Shown: positions 25,321-33,989 of the stretch, one piece after another
Numbering within the stretch: position 1 is the stretch's first letter
How the letters are laid out: each line of letters starts with the position of its first letter
NCBI GenBank assembly: GCA_964648295.1
Contig: CAZYNH010000013.1
Span: 1-58,668 of the forward strand
Length of the DNA: 58,668 bases
From: UBA4055 sp964648295
Lineage (GTDB): Bacteria; UBA4055
Reading direction: 5' to 3'
Translations under genes and position numbers: made by a program
Notes under the pieces: generated by a model
Told to the model about the DNA's origin: nothing
What the model saw: the letters and a program-made list of their open reading frames with translations, nothing else
Databases searched by the model: none

Positions 25321-26576
25321 AGAAACATAAGATAGCTGTTATAGGGCTCGGGTATGTCGGGCTTCCTCTTGCGGTCGAATTCGGTAAAGTGTTCGAGACA
25401 GTCGGATTTGATATTAACGAAAAAAGAGTTTCGGAACTGAATAAAGGTATAGACAGGACTCTTGAAGTAGAAAGCGTGAACCTGAAGTCGGCTAAGCTTT
25501 TGAAATGCACTTCGGAGCTTGACGAAATCAGAAAATGCGATTTTTTTATCGTAGCTGTTCCGACACCCGTCGATAAGTATAAGAATCCCGACCTCACTCC
25601 TCTGATCAAAGCTTCAGAAACTGTTGGTAAAGTGATCAAAAAAGGCGATATTGTTGTCTATGAATCAACCGTCTATCCCGGAGCGACAGAGGAAGACTGC
25701 ATTCCGATCATTGAAAAACTTTCCGGGCTCAAATTCAACAAAGATTTTTTCGCGGGCTTCTCGCCCGAAAGGATCAATCCCGGCGACAAGGTACACACGC
25801 TCACAACGATAAAGAAGATAACCAGCGGCTCAACTCCGGAATCGGCCGAAGAAATAGATCAGGTCTACAGAAAAGTGATAAAAGCAGGTACGCATAAAGC
25901 CAGTTCAATAAGAGTTGCCGAAGCGGCTAAAGTCATTGAGAACTCGCAGAGGGATATCAATATCGCCTTCGTTAACGAGCTTGCCGTTCTCTTTGATAAA
26001 ATGGGTATAGACACAACAGAAGTTCTGGAAGCGGCAGGTACAAAATGGAATTTTCTGCCGTTCAGGCCGGGCCTTGTAGGAGGACACTGCATAGGCGTAG
26101 ATCCGTATTACCTCACGCATAAAGCCGAAGAGGTCGGTTATCATCCTGAGGTGATTCTTTCAGGCAGAAGGATAAATGATAATATGGGAATATTCGTCGC
26201 GAACAAAATTATTAAGCTCATGATCGGTAAAGGACACACGATAAAGGATTCAAAAGTTCTCGTTCTCGGAATGACTTTTAAGGAAAACTGTCCGGACATC
26301 AGGAATTCCAGAGTAATCGATATTATAAATGAGCTTAAAGAGTTCGGATGCAAAGTAGATGTTTATGATCCGTGGGCGGACGCTCATGAAGTGAAGGAAG
26401 AATACGGCGTGGTAATGATAAAAAAACCGGCAAAAGACTACAGCGCGGTCGTATGCGCAGTAGCTCATGAAGAGTTTATAAAAATCGATCTTAAAAAACT
26501 CAAAAAAAGCCACAACTCAGTTGTGTATGATGTTAAAGGCATACTGAATAAAAACGAAATTGACGGAAGATTGTAA
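25317..26576 (+). CDS. UDP-sugar 6-dehydrogenase (UDP-GalNAc/GlcNAc type)
   Basis: A 419-residue NAD-dependent enzyme that oxidises C6 of a UDP-sugar to a uronic acid. KIAVIGLGYVGLPLAVEFG is the NAD-binding fold, VYESTVYPGATEEDC follows, and the catalytic Cys258 is in GGHCIGVDPYYL. The C-terminal domain includes VLVLGMTFKENCPDIRNSR. NKGIDRTLEV near residue 42 resembles TviB/WbpO enzymes, which act on UDP-HexNAc rather than UDP-Glc. If it acts on HexNAc, the adjacent epimerase would give UDP-GalNAcA or GlcNAcA. The alternative is Ugd-like UDP-Glc oxidation. It overlaps the epimerase by 4 nt. Confidence 0.88.
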   Translation: MKKHKIAVIGLGYVGLPLAVEFGKVFETVGFDINEKRVSELNKGIDRTLEVESVNLKSAKLLKCTSELDEIRKCDFFIVAVPTPVDKYKNPDLTPLIKASETVGKVIKKGDIVVYESTVYPGATEEDCIPIIEKLSGLKFNKDFFAGFSPERINPGDKVHTLTTIKKITSGSTPESAEEIDQVYRKVIKAGTHKASSIRVAEAAKVIENSQRDINIAFVNELAVLFDKMGIDTTEVLEAAGTKWNFLPFRPGLVGGHCIGVDPYYLTHKAEEVGYHPEVILSGRRINDNMGIFVANKIIKLMIGKGHTIKDSKVLVLGMTFKENCPDIRNSRVIDIINELKEFGCKVDVYDPWADAHEVKEEYGVVMIKKPAKDYSAVVCAVAHEEFIKIDLKKLKKSHNSVVYDVKGILNKNEIDGRL

Positions 26577-26597
26577 ATTTTAACAGAGGTTTTATAG

Positions 26598-27602
26598 ATG
26601 AATGAAGAAAAATATGAATTAGACCGGGATTCCGAAGGGGTCGCGGGTCATCAGGTCGATTTTTTTTATCTGATCGGAGTATTGTTCAGGTACAGGATAT
26701 TTATTGTTGTTTTTACTGCTGTGATCGCAATTTTATCAATAATATATGTGCTTGTAGCCACTCCTATATATCAGTCTAATGTGTCAATTTATCCCATGAA
26801 CAAAGAAGAAGGCGGACCGTTAAAGCAACTGGCTTTGTCATTAGGTATGTCAAACAAGACGACAGGTTTTTATATAATGGATGTTCTCGCCAGCAGAAGG
26901 ATCAGCAAAGAGATCATATATACAAAATATTATATTCCTGAGCTGAAAGATTCTTTAAACCTAATTCAATATTGGAAATTGGATCAGTATGATATTTCTG
27001 AATACAGAATATTCGAGCAGGCTTTAAGAACTTTAAAAAGATCTGTCGAATTCAAGGAAGATAAGGAGACTTCTTTGGTCAATATATCAGTAAATACTAC
27101 AAATCCTACACTTTCAAAGAAAATTGCGGATCGGTATTGTGAAACTGTTATTTACTATTTAAATAATGAGCTGAGAAATTCGATACATGAAAGTATAAAA
27201 TTTACTGAGATCAGGCTGAGAGATGTTACAGAGAAATTGGAAATACAGCAAAAGAATCTTGTTGATTTTCAGAATATGAACGCGAAAACAACTTCACCCA
27301 GTTTATCAATGGAGTACAAGAAAAGATTTCAGGATGTTGAACTGATTCAAAGTGTTGTAGTTCTTTTAGAAAAACAGTTAGAACTGTTAAAAATTGAAGA
27401 AGTAAAGGAAAAACCCATTATTAACATTTTAGACTACCCAGATATAAATGATAAAGCTATTGAACCTCAGAAAAGAAAAGTGGTTATAGTTAACACATTA
27501 ATTGCGTTTTTTATAAGTTTCGTAGGAGTAATACTCAAAGAGAAGGCAGTGAAGTACAAAGTTCTTGATAAAATGCTGCTCGAAATGGGAGTAAAGAAAT
27601 AA
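26598..27602 (+). CDS. Wzz-type chain-length determinant (second copy)
   Basis: A 334-residue polysaccharide co-polymerase with TM1 (YRIFIVVFTAVIAILSIIYV) and TM2 (VVIVNTLIAFFISFVGVIL). The periplasmic domain between them has a long helical segment (IRLRDVTEKLEIQQKNLVDF). No Walker motif is present, so it is not a BY-kinase. It lies 21 nt after the UDP-sugar dehydrogenase and 9 nt before the polymerase/ligase gene. Together with the OPX upstream it completes a Wzz-OPX export pair for the plus-strand polymer. It is clearly different from the Wzz at 5403. Confidence 0.85.
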   Translation: MNEEKYELDRDSEGVAGHQVDFFYLIGVLFRYRIFIVVFTAVIAILSIIYVLVATPIYQSNVSIYPMNKEEGGPLKQLALSLGMSNKTTGFYIMDVLASRRISKEIIYTKYYIPELKDSLNLIQYWKLDQYDISEYRIFEQALRTLKRSVEFKEDKETSLVNISVNTTNPTLSKKIADRYCETVIYYLNNELRNSIHESIKFTEIRLRDVTEKLEIQQKNLVDFQNMNAKTTSPSLSMEYKKRFQDVELIQSVVVLLEKQLELLKIEEVKEKPIINILDYPDINDKAIEPQKRKVVIVNTLIAFFISFVGVILKEKAVKYKVLDKMLLEMGVKK

Positions 27603-27611
27603 GATAGACTG

Positions 27612-29075
27612 ATGAAACTTTTTACATTTCACAATACAGTCTTCATCAGCTACTTTGCGTTATGCGCCGTTTTTACTTTATGGCTCGTCTTTAAAGAGAG
27701 ACCAAAAAATAAGCTTATATCATATGGAATAACCTACTGGTTATTGACTTTTAATATCTACAAATCTCCTGTAATGTGGCGGAAAATTCCATACATCTGG
27801 TATCTTAGGAATACAGATTATATGTTAGGATGGTTCCTCAGTTCTATTTTTGTGCTGGTTGTGCTTTCCAGGAGAAAAGAAGAGAAAAAAATGGTTATGC
27901 CGAGGTATGAAAGATATTTCTATTTATATATCCTGTTCTGTCTTCTCATGATAATGTTTCATTATTTCGCAGGAAATATATCAATGAATAAGACCTATTC
28001 GCTGATAAGGCTTTATGTGAATTCATTCTTACTCTATTACACTTTTAAAACATTTATGACAAAAGAACTTATCCGAATGATATTCGGTGCAGTAATATTC
28101 ATGGGTATTGTTTCGGCGTTTTCATCAATCGTTCAATTCTTTATTGATACAGATTTCTTCAGGATAGGTTATTTTCATATGGCATTTCCCGGTTATAACA
28201 GATCTTCCGGAATTTTTTATTATGCCTATGACAACGGATTGTTTCAAATTCTCGCAACTTACTGCACAGCTTACATGATTTCCGACTGGAAAATAAAAGT
28301 TCCGCTTATAGGCCTGTACATAGTAACACTGTTTCTTGTCTTTACCCGCGGAACATGGATTTCTTTTGTAGCTATGCTTTTATTTCACCTTATTTATTAT
28401 TACAGAAAAGAGTTCAGAAAAATTCTTGCGGCAATTGCTTTAGCGTCTTTTTTCATTTCCCTTGTAGTGGGTGCATATTTTGCCCAAAAGGAGTTTTTCA
28501 CCGGAGCGTACGCAGACAGGGTAAAGAGTGATACTGTTACCGTAAGAATGTCGTTCTATTACTTCGTTTTAAAGGCTATACCTGAAAGATTGTTTACCGG
28601 ATATGGTGATGTGGAAAATAATGATGTTTATTTTAAGGGGATGGTTAACGCCGAGCAAAGTCTGTACTGGGCGTTGGGTCGAGCCGGAGGAATTCATAAT
28701 CTATTCCTTGAAGAAGCATTCTTACGGGGAATTCTTTCTCCAATAATACTTTCGATGGTTTTTATATCATTTTTTATATTCTCAGTAAAAATCTCAACTA
28801 AAAAAAGAAGCTATGTTCCGTGTGTGCCGTGCTATTTTACTACAGGCCTTTTTTTATATTTTATGTCCGTTTCGGGATTCCTTATAAGCCGTTCAAGCGT
28901 TTTGGCACTGCTGATGTTCGCAATGGGTTCAGGAATCTATTATTATAATATAGACCTGAACGGAATTTTTATTAATTCAAGGTTCAATCTAATATTTAAA
29001 AGGAAAGTGGAAAGCGAACCGGAACAGATTAACAAATTTTCAGTTATAACAAAGAGCAATAAACAGGTAATTTAA
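27612..29075 (+). CDS. O-antigen polymerase/ligase-like membrane protein
   Basis: A 487-residue protein with about eleven TM segments and a large periplasmic loop after residue 280, as in Wzy_C/O-antigen ligase proteins. The conserved patch FTRGTWISFVAMLLFHLIY near residues 245-263 is the family's RGxW/xS motif, and GGIHNLFLEEAFLRG holds the His often needed near the loop. It could polymerise repeat units or ligate glycan to an acceptor; sequence alone does not separate the two. Neighbours are Wzz and the dTDP-Fuc4N genes, which favours polymerase for this locus. Confidence 0.8.
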   Translation: MKLFTFHNTVFISYFALCAVFTLWLVFKERPKNKLISYGITYWLLTFNIYKSPVMWRKIPYIWYLRNTDYMLGWFLSSIFVLVVLSRRKEEKKMVMPRYERYFYLYILFCLLMIMFHYFAGNISMNKTYSLIRLYVNSFLLYYTFKTFMTKELIRMIFGAVIFMGIVSAFSSIVQFFIDTDFFRIGYFHMAFPGYNRSSGIFYYAYDNGLFQILATYCTAYMISDWKIKVPLIGLYIVTLFLVFTRGTWISFVAMLLFHLIYYYRKEFRKILAAIALASFFISLVVGAYFAQKEFFTGAYADRVKSDTVTVRMSFYYFVLKAIPERLFTGYGDVENNDVYFKGMVNAEQSLYWALGRAGGIHNLFLEEAFLRGILSPIILSMVFISFFIFSVKISTKKRSYVPCVPCYFTTGLFLYFMSVSGFLISRSSVLALLMFAMGSGIYYYNIDLNGIFINSRFNLIFKRKVESEPEQINKFSVITKSNKQVI

Positions 29076-30107
29076 ATGAAATCAATTCTTGTTACAGGCG
29101 GGCTAGGATTTATCGGATCTAACTTTATAAGGCATATTCTCAAAAATAACGCCACAGTTAAAGTTATTAATTACGACAGTATGACTTATGCGGGAAATCC
29201 TCAAAATCTTTCAGGTGTCGAAGGCGAGTTCGGGGGAAGGTATATTTTTACAAAGGGTGATATATGCGATCAGTCGGCTGTCGAAAAAGTTTTTGAGAAA
29301 TATGATCCTGATAGTGTAATAAATTTTGCGGCGGAATCGCATGTTGACCGCTCAATAGACGATCCTAATATTTTTATTAAAACGAATGTACTCGGCGCTT
29401 CAACACTGCTCAATGTCTCCAGAAAATTCTGGGAAGGCGGACTTATTGATAAAAGATTTCTTCAGGTCTCAACGGATGAAGTTTACGGGTCGCTTCCGGA
29501 AAATGATACGGATATTAAATTTGCAGAAAAGACTCCTCTTGATCCCCATTCGCCTTACTCGGCTTCCAAGACATCGGCCGATCTTATAGCTAAATCTTAT
29601 TTTGATACTTTCGGGTTCCCTGTGCTCATAACAAGGTGCTCTAATAATTACGGGCCGTATCAGTTCCCTGAGAAGCTTATACCAGTTATTATCACAAAAG
29701 CGCAGCAAAATGAGAATATACCTGTTTACGGCGACGGGATGAATATCAGGGACTGGCTTTATGTTGATGATCACTGTTCGGCTATAACGACTGTATTGAA
29801 GAAAGGACTGCCCGGTGAAGTATATAATATTGGCGGTAACAACGAGGTCAGGAATATCGATATAGTCAAGATGATACTGGACCATATGGGGAAACCTCAT
29901 TCTCTTATATCTTATGTTAAAGACAGGCCCGGTCATGACAGAAGATACGCCATAGACGCGTCAAAAATAAGGAAAGAACTCGGCTGGGAACCTTCGTTCA
30001 GATTCGAAGATAAGATTAAGGATACTGTAAACTGGTATCTTGACAATAAAGAATGGATACGGGCAATAAAGAACGGCACATATCAGAATGAAGGTAAACA
30101 GGAATGA
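29076..30107 (+). CDS. rmlB: dTDP-glucose 4,6-dehydratase
   Basis: A 343-residue SDR that makes dTDP-4-keto-6-deoxyglucose. VTGGLGFIGSNFIRH is the NAD-binding site, NFAAESHVDRSIDDPNIFIK and VSTDEVYGSLP (the Thr-Asp-Glu triad region) are RmlB hallmarks, and YSASKTSADL holds the YxxxK pair. GDGMNIRDWLYVDDHC is also typical. It follows the Wzy-like gene with no gap and overlaps wecE by 4 nt. Because no rmlC or rmlD follows, its product is probably channelled to the amino sugar made by WecE rather than to rhamnose. Confidence 0.96.
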   Translation: MKSILVTGGLGFIGSNFIRHILKNNATVKVINYDSMTYAGNPQNLSGVEGEFGGRYIFTKGDICDQSAVEKVFEKYDPDSVINFAAESHVDRSIDDPNIFIKTNVLGASTLLNVSRKFWEGGLIDKRFLQVSTDEVYGSLPENDTDIKFAEKTPLDPHSPYSASKTSADLIAKSYFDTFGFPVLITRCSNNYGPYQFPEKLIPVIITKAQQNENIPVYGDGMNIRDWLYVDDHCSAITTVLKKGLPGEVYNIGGNNEVRNIDIVKMILDHMGKPHSLISYVKDRPGHDRRYAIDASKIRKELGWEPSFRFEDKIKDTVNWYLDNKEWIRAIKNGTYQNEGKQE

Positions 30108-31234
30108 AAATACCTTTCAATAAACCTCTGATCATTGGCAGCGAGAGCCTTCACATCGCAAAAGTGATCTCCGACGGTCAGTTCTCCGGCAACGGCGAAT
30201 ACTCAAAAAAGTGCAACAATGTTATCGAGAAGAGGACCGGCTGCGCAAAAGCTATCGTGACTTCATCCTGTACCGACGCTTTGGAGATGTGCGCGTTATT
30301 AGCCGGGATTCAGCCGGGAGATGAGGTTATAATGCCTTCCTACACGTTCGTGACTACGGCAAGCGCATTCGAACTCAGGAAGGCCAATATCGTCTGGTGC
30401 GACATCAGGCCTGATACTAAAAATATTGATGAAATAAAAATTGAGAGCCTGATAACATCCCGAACAAAAGCTGTTGTTGTCGTTCATTACGCCGGTGTGG
30501 CGTGCGAGATGGACACGATCGGAGATATCTGTAAAAGACACGGACTTCTTCTGATAGAGGACGCTGCCCAGGCGGTGGATTCGTCTTATAAAGGAAAAGC
30601 ACTGGGAAGTATCGGTAATATGGCCGCGCTGAGCTTTCACGAGACGAAGAACATCCAGTGCGGAGAAGGCGGAGCACTGCTGGTTAACGATGTGTCTTTG
30701 ACGGAACGGGCGGAATTTATCAGGGACAAGGGTACGGACAGGATTCATTTTAATAAGGGTCTTGTGGACAAATATACTTGGGTAGAACTCGGTTCAAGTT
30801 TTCTGATGTCGGAGTTTCAGGCTGCCTTTTTATACCCCCAGCTGGCCGATGCGGATAAAATCAATGATGACAGGATAAAGAGCTGGAATATGTATTTCAA
30901 TACATTATCGGAATTCATACCTGATAAACATCTGCCGGCAGTACCGAACGACTGCGTACACAACGCCCACATGTTCTATATGACATGCGGAAACACTGAA
31001 GAAAGGAAAGAGCTAATCAGATATTTAAACGAAAACGGGATATATGCTATTTTCCACTATGTCCCGCTTCATAAAGCACCGTACTGGAACGGCAAATATG
31101 ACGGCCTTAAACTCGAGATTACTGAACAGGTTGCGGAAACTTTAGTAAGACTGCCGATGTTTTTCGGTCTTAAAGAGGAGGAGATCGTTTATATCTGTTC
31201 TAAGATAAAAGAATTCTACGGAGCGCAAAAATGA
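30104..31234 (+). CDS. wecE: dTDP-4-amino-4,6-dideoxygalactose transaminase
   Basis: A 376-residue PLP-dependent aminotransferase of the DegT family. The opening IPFNKPLIIGSESLHIAKVI, then VTSSCTDALEMCALLAGIQP and DIRPDTKNID, matches WecE/RffA closely. The PLP lysine is in SFHETKNIQCGEGGAL (near residue 183). With RmlA and RmlB on either side it would make dTDP-Fuc4N. The usual N-acetylating enzyme WecD is absent. The hexapeptide acyltransferase at 32102 and the AAC(3)-like gene at 54282 are candidates for acylating this amine. Confidence 0.92.
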   Translation: MKIPFNKPLIIGSESLHIAKVISDGQFSGNGEYSKKCNNVIEKRTGCAKAIVTSSCTDALEMCALLAGIQPGDEVIMPSYTFVTTASAFELRKANIVWCDIRPDTKNIDEIKIESLITSRTKAVVVVHYAGVACEMDTIGDICKRHGLLLIEDAAQAVDSSYKGKALGSIGNMAALSFHETKNIQCGEGGALLVNDVSLTERAEFIRDKGTDRIHFNKGLVDKYTWVELGSSFLMSEFQAAFLYPQLADADKINDDRIKSWNMYFNTLSEFIPDKHLPAVPNDCVHNAHMFYMTCGNTEERKELIRYLNENGIYAIFHYVPLHKAPYWNGKYDGLKLEITEQVAETLVRLPMFFGLKEEEIVYICSKIKEFYGAQK

Positions 31235-32100
31235 GAACGAAAGGAATAATCCTTGCGGGCGGTGCGGGTACCAGAATGTATCCGATGACGAGCCTGTACA
31301 GCAAACAGCTTATAGCGGTTTATGATAAACCAATGATATACTACCCGTTATCTACGCTGATACTAGCTGGAATAAAAGAAGTGCTTATAATCTCAAATGA
31401 AGAGACACTTCCTTATTACAGAAAACTCTTCAAAGACGGTTCACACCTCGGAATGAGGATCGAATATGCTCTTCAGCCGGAACCGAAAGGTATTGCTCAG
31501 GCTTTTATAATAGGTGAAAAATTTATCGGAGATGAATGCGCTTTCCTAATTCTTGGAGATAATATAATTTATGGTTATCTTGATTTTATCAGAGAAGCTG
31601 TAAGAAAAAATAAAGCCGCCACAGTTTTCGGCTATTATGTCAAAGACCCTGAAAGGTATGGTGTTGTTGAATTTAACAGCAGAGGGAAAGCAATATCAAT
31701 TAAAGAGAAACCAAAAAAACCTAGATCGAATTACGCTGTGCCGGGGTTATATATCTTTGACAATTCGTGTATTGAAAGAGCGAAAAGACTTAAACCTTCT
31801 TTGAGGGGTGAGGTGGAGATCACCGATCTGATAAAAACATATCTTGACGAAGGTAAACTGAGCGTTTCCAGGATAGGGAGGGGGATAGCATGGCTGGACA
31901 GCGGAACACCGGATTCTCTTCTCGACGCAAGTACTTTCATAGCTTCTATAGAGCAGAGGCAGGGACTGAAGATCGGATGTATAGAGGAGGCGGCATATCA
32001 GTCAGGGTTTATAAAAAAAGCCGGATTAAAAAAGATAATTGATAATATGCCGAACTCCTATTACAGGGCATATCTGGAAAAGATACTCGAGAATATATGA
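31231..32100 (+). CDS. rmlA: Glucose-1-phosphate thymidylyltransferase
   Basis: A 289-residue nucleotidyltransferase making dTDP-glucose from dTTP and glucose-1-phosphate. GIILAGGAGTRMYPMTSLYS is the nucleotide-binding signature, followed by SKQLIAVYDKPMIYYPLS and QPEPKGIAQAFIIG. SIKEKPKKPRSNYAVPGLY and GRGIAWLDSGTPDSLLDAS are typical of RmlA. The length equals the family norm. It overlaps wecE by 4 nt and is followed one base later by the acyltransferase. It supplies the first intermediate of the pathway completed by RmlB and WecE. Confidence 0.97.
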   Translation: MRTKGIILAGGAGTRMYPMTSLYSKQLIAVYDKPMIYYPLSTLILAGIKEVLIISNEETLPYYRKLFKDGSHLGMRIEYALQPEPKGIAQAFIIGEKFIGDECAFLILGDNIIYGYLDFIREAVRKNKAATVFGYYVKDPERYGVVEFNSRGKAISIKEKPKKPRSNYAVPGLYIFDNSCIERAKRLKPSLRGEVEITDLIKTYLDEGKLSVSRIGRGIAWLDSGTPDSLLDASTFIASIEQRQGLKIGCIEEAAYQSGFIKKAGLKKIIDNMPNSYYRAYLEKILENI

Positions 32101-32101
32101 A

Positions 32102-32719
32102 ATGAATGATTTAAGAGGATACATATTCGTTCGTCTCAGGTATGTCAGGATTAATATCTTCAGGACGGTCTGTTCGCTTTGGACAGGCTTGTCCATGGCT
32201 ATTAGGGGGATCAGCTTCGGAAGCGGAATTAAATTCTACGGGATCCCTGTCATGGTAAGAATGATTGACAGCAAAATACGGATCGGCAGAAACTGTTCTT
32301 TCAGATCTGATTTCTCATCAAATCTTGTCGGTGTGAACCGGAAATGCTTAATAACAACTTTGAGGCGTAACTCCGAGATACTGATCGGGGACAATTCGGG
32401 TTTCAGCGGAACTGTTATTGCCGCCGCAGGCAGTATCAGGATCGGAAAAAATGTTCTCTGCGGTGCGAATACGACTATAACCGATTTCGACTGGCACGGC
32501 ATCATGCCGGATAAAAGGAATGTTCCGGATGAAGCGAAACCGGTCGTTATCGGCGATAACGTATGGGTAGGTCTCAATACAGTCATTCTTAAAGGTGTTA
32601 CAATAGGCGAGAACACGGTTATCGGCGCCAACAGTCTCGTCACCAGAGACATTCCTCCTAATGTTATAGCCGCCGGGAATCCCTGCAGGATAATAAAAGA
32701 ACTGAGAATTCCGGGTTGA
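32102..32719 (+). CDS. Hexapeptide-repeat acetyltransferase
   Basis: A 205-residue left-handed beta-helix acyltransferase. I start it at ATG 32102, one base after the rmlA stop; a longer frame upstream lies inside rmlA and is rejected. The C-terminal half has the hexapeptide pattern (KPVVIGDNVWVGLNTVILKG, TVIGANSLVTRDIPPN) and the acetyl-CoA/active-site region TTITDFDWHGI with its His. Such enzymes O- or N-acetylate nucleotide-linked or lipid-linked sugars in the cytoplasm. Its position suggests it acts on a dTDP-Fuc4N-derived sugar, but the acceptor is unproven. Confidence 0.88.
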   Translation: MNDLRGYIFVRLRYVRINIFRTVCSLWTGLSMAIRGISFGSGIKFYGIPVMVRMIDSKIRIGRNCSFRSDFSSNLVGVNRKCLITTLRRNSEILIGDNSGFSGTVIAAAGSIRIGKNVLCGANTTITDFDWHGIMPDKRNVPDEAKPVVIGDNVWVGLNTVILKGVTIGENTVIGANSLVTRDIPPNVIAAGNPCRIIKELRIPG

Positions 32720-32720
32720 A

Positions 32721-33989
32721 ATGAAAAACAGTCTTTTCAGCATGCAGCAGTTAAAAAAACGTAAGGTAAAACAGGTAATAGCTCTTTACGGCTCAATGAT
32801 ACTGGGAATATTTCTCGGTATATCTGTAAGCGTCATTAATACAAGGCTTCTCGGTCCTGAAACATTTGGAGACTACAGATTCATTCAAAGTGTTTATTCA
32901 TTTTTGACAGTTATCATTTCTTTCGGATTTGTCGTGACGGCCAGTAAACTTACTGCAGAGAATAAGAACGAACATATAAGAAGAGAACTCATCGGAGCTT
33001 CAATTATAATTACTGTTGTACTCGGCTTAATGTTCATCGCAACTATCATGCTCTTTTCTTTTATTCAGAAGAACTTCTTCCCAACAGATCTGAGCAGTGT
33101 TTTCCTGTATTTATCACCGTTTTTTTTTGTTGTCCCATTCACACAAAGCCTGGAAAATATACTTCAGGGTGATAATAAAATATATGACCTGGCTCTTTAC
33201 AGAATACTACCTCAGTTAATATACATTGCAGGAATAACAGCACTGTATTTGTCAGGCACGGTGGATCTGAAAACGGCGGTAATGCTTCAGATGACGGCTT
33301 TCGGGATAGCGTCACTCTTCACAATAATCAGGATCAGACCTGAATTTTCGGATCTAAAAACAGCTTACGGGTATATTTTAAAAGAAAACAGGCAGTACGG
33401 ATTTCAGGTCTATTTAGGATCAGTGATCGGCGTGGCATCAACACAGCTGGGGCCAATTGCCATCAGTTTCTTCTCCGTGAACAATATAGACGTAGGTTAT
33501 TATTCGCTCGCTATGACCATAACAGCGCCTCTTATGATGATACCGACCGTGGTCGGCACCACAATGTTCAAAGAGTTCGCCAACAAAGATTCGATCCCGG
33601 CAAGGTCAACAAAAGCTACAATTGCCATAACTGCAGTATCTCTGCTCATTTTTCTTGTTCTAATACGACCGCTTATAGTAATTCTGTATTCTGAGGAATT
33701 TCTTAACGCAGTTGATCTTGCTTATATAGTGTCCGTAGGAATGGTATTCCATGGGTTCGGGAATTATTATAACAGGTTCCTGGGATCAAAAGGGCAGGGC
33801 GGTTTTCTCAGGAACGGCGCTCTTTTTGTAGGCATAGCGAACATGGCAGGTTTTACGCTGGCCATTCCCTTTTTTGGCGCATACGGAGCGGCATACACTA
33901 AATTATTTTCAGGCATGGTTTTCATATTAATGATGCTTTTTTATTACAATAAATATAGAAAATCGGTTGTAAAATGTGCGGTATCTTAG
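32721..33989 (+). CDS. Wzx-type flippase (second copy)
   Basis: A 422-residue MOP-superfamily transporter with about twelve hydrophobic segments. The N-terminus VIALYGSMILGIFLGISVSV followed by NTRLLGPETFGDYRFIQSVY is the typical Wzx opening. It would flip lipid-linked oligosaccharide from the cytoplasm to the periplasm for the polymerase at 27612. It starts one base after the acyltransferase stop and overlaps asnB by 16 nt. It differs from the Wzx at 6280, so the region has two flippases. Confidence 0.9.
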   Translation: MKNSLFSMQQLKKRKVKQVIALYGSMILGIFLGISVSVINTRLLGPETFGDYRFIQSVYSFLTVIISFGFVVTASKLTAENKNEHIRRELIGASIIITVVLGLMFIATIMLFSFIQKNFFPTDLSSVFLYLSPFFFVVPFTQSLENILQGDNKIYDLALYRILPQLIYIAGITALYLSGTVDLKTAVMLQMTAFGIASLFTIIRIRPEFSDLKTAYGYILKENRQYGFQVYLGSVIGVASTQLGPIAISFFSVNNIDVGYYSLAMTITAPLMMIPTVVGTTMFKEFANKDSIPARSTKATIAITAVSLLIFLVLIRPLIVILYSEEFLNAVDLAYIVSVGMVFHGFGNYYNRFLGSKGQGGFLRNGALFVGIANMAGFTLAIPFFGAYGAAYTKLFSGMVFILMMLFYYNKYRKSVVKCAVS

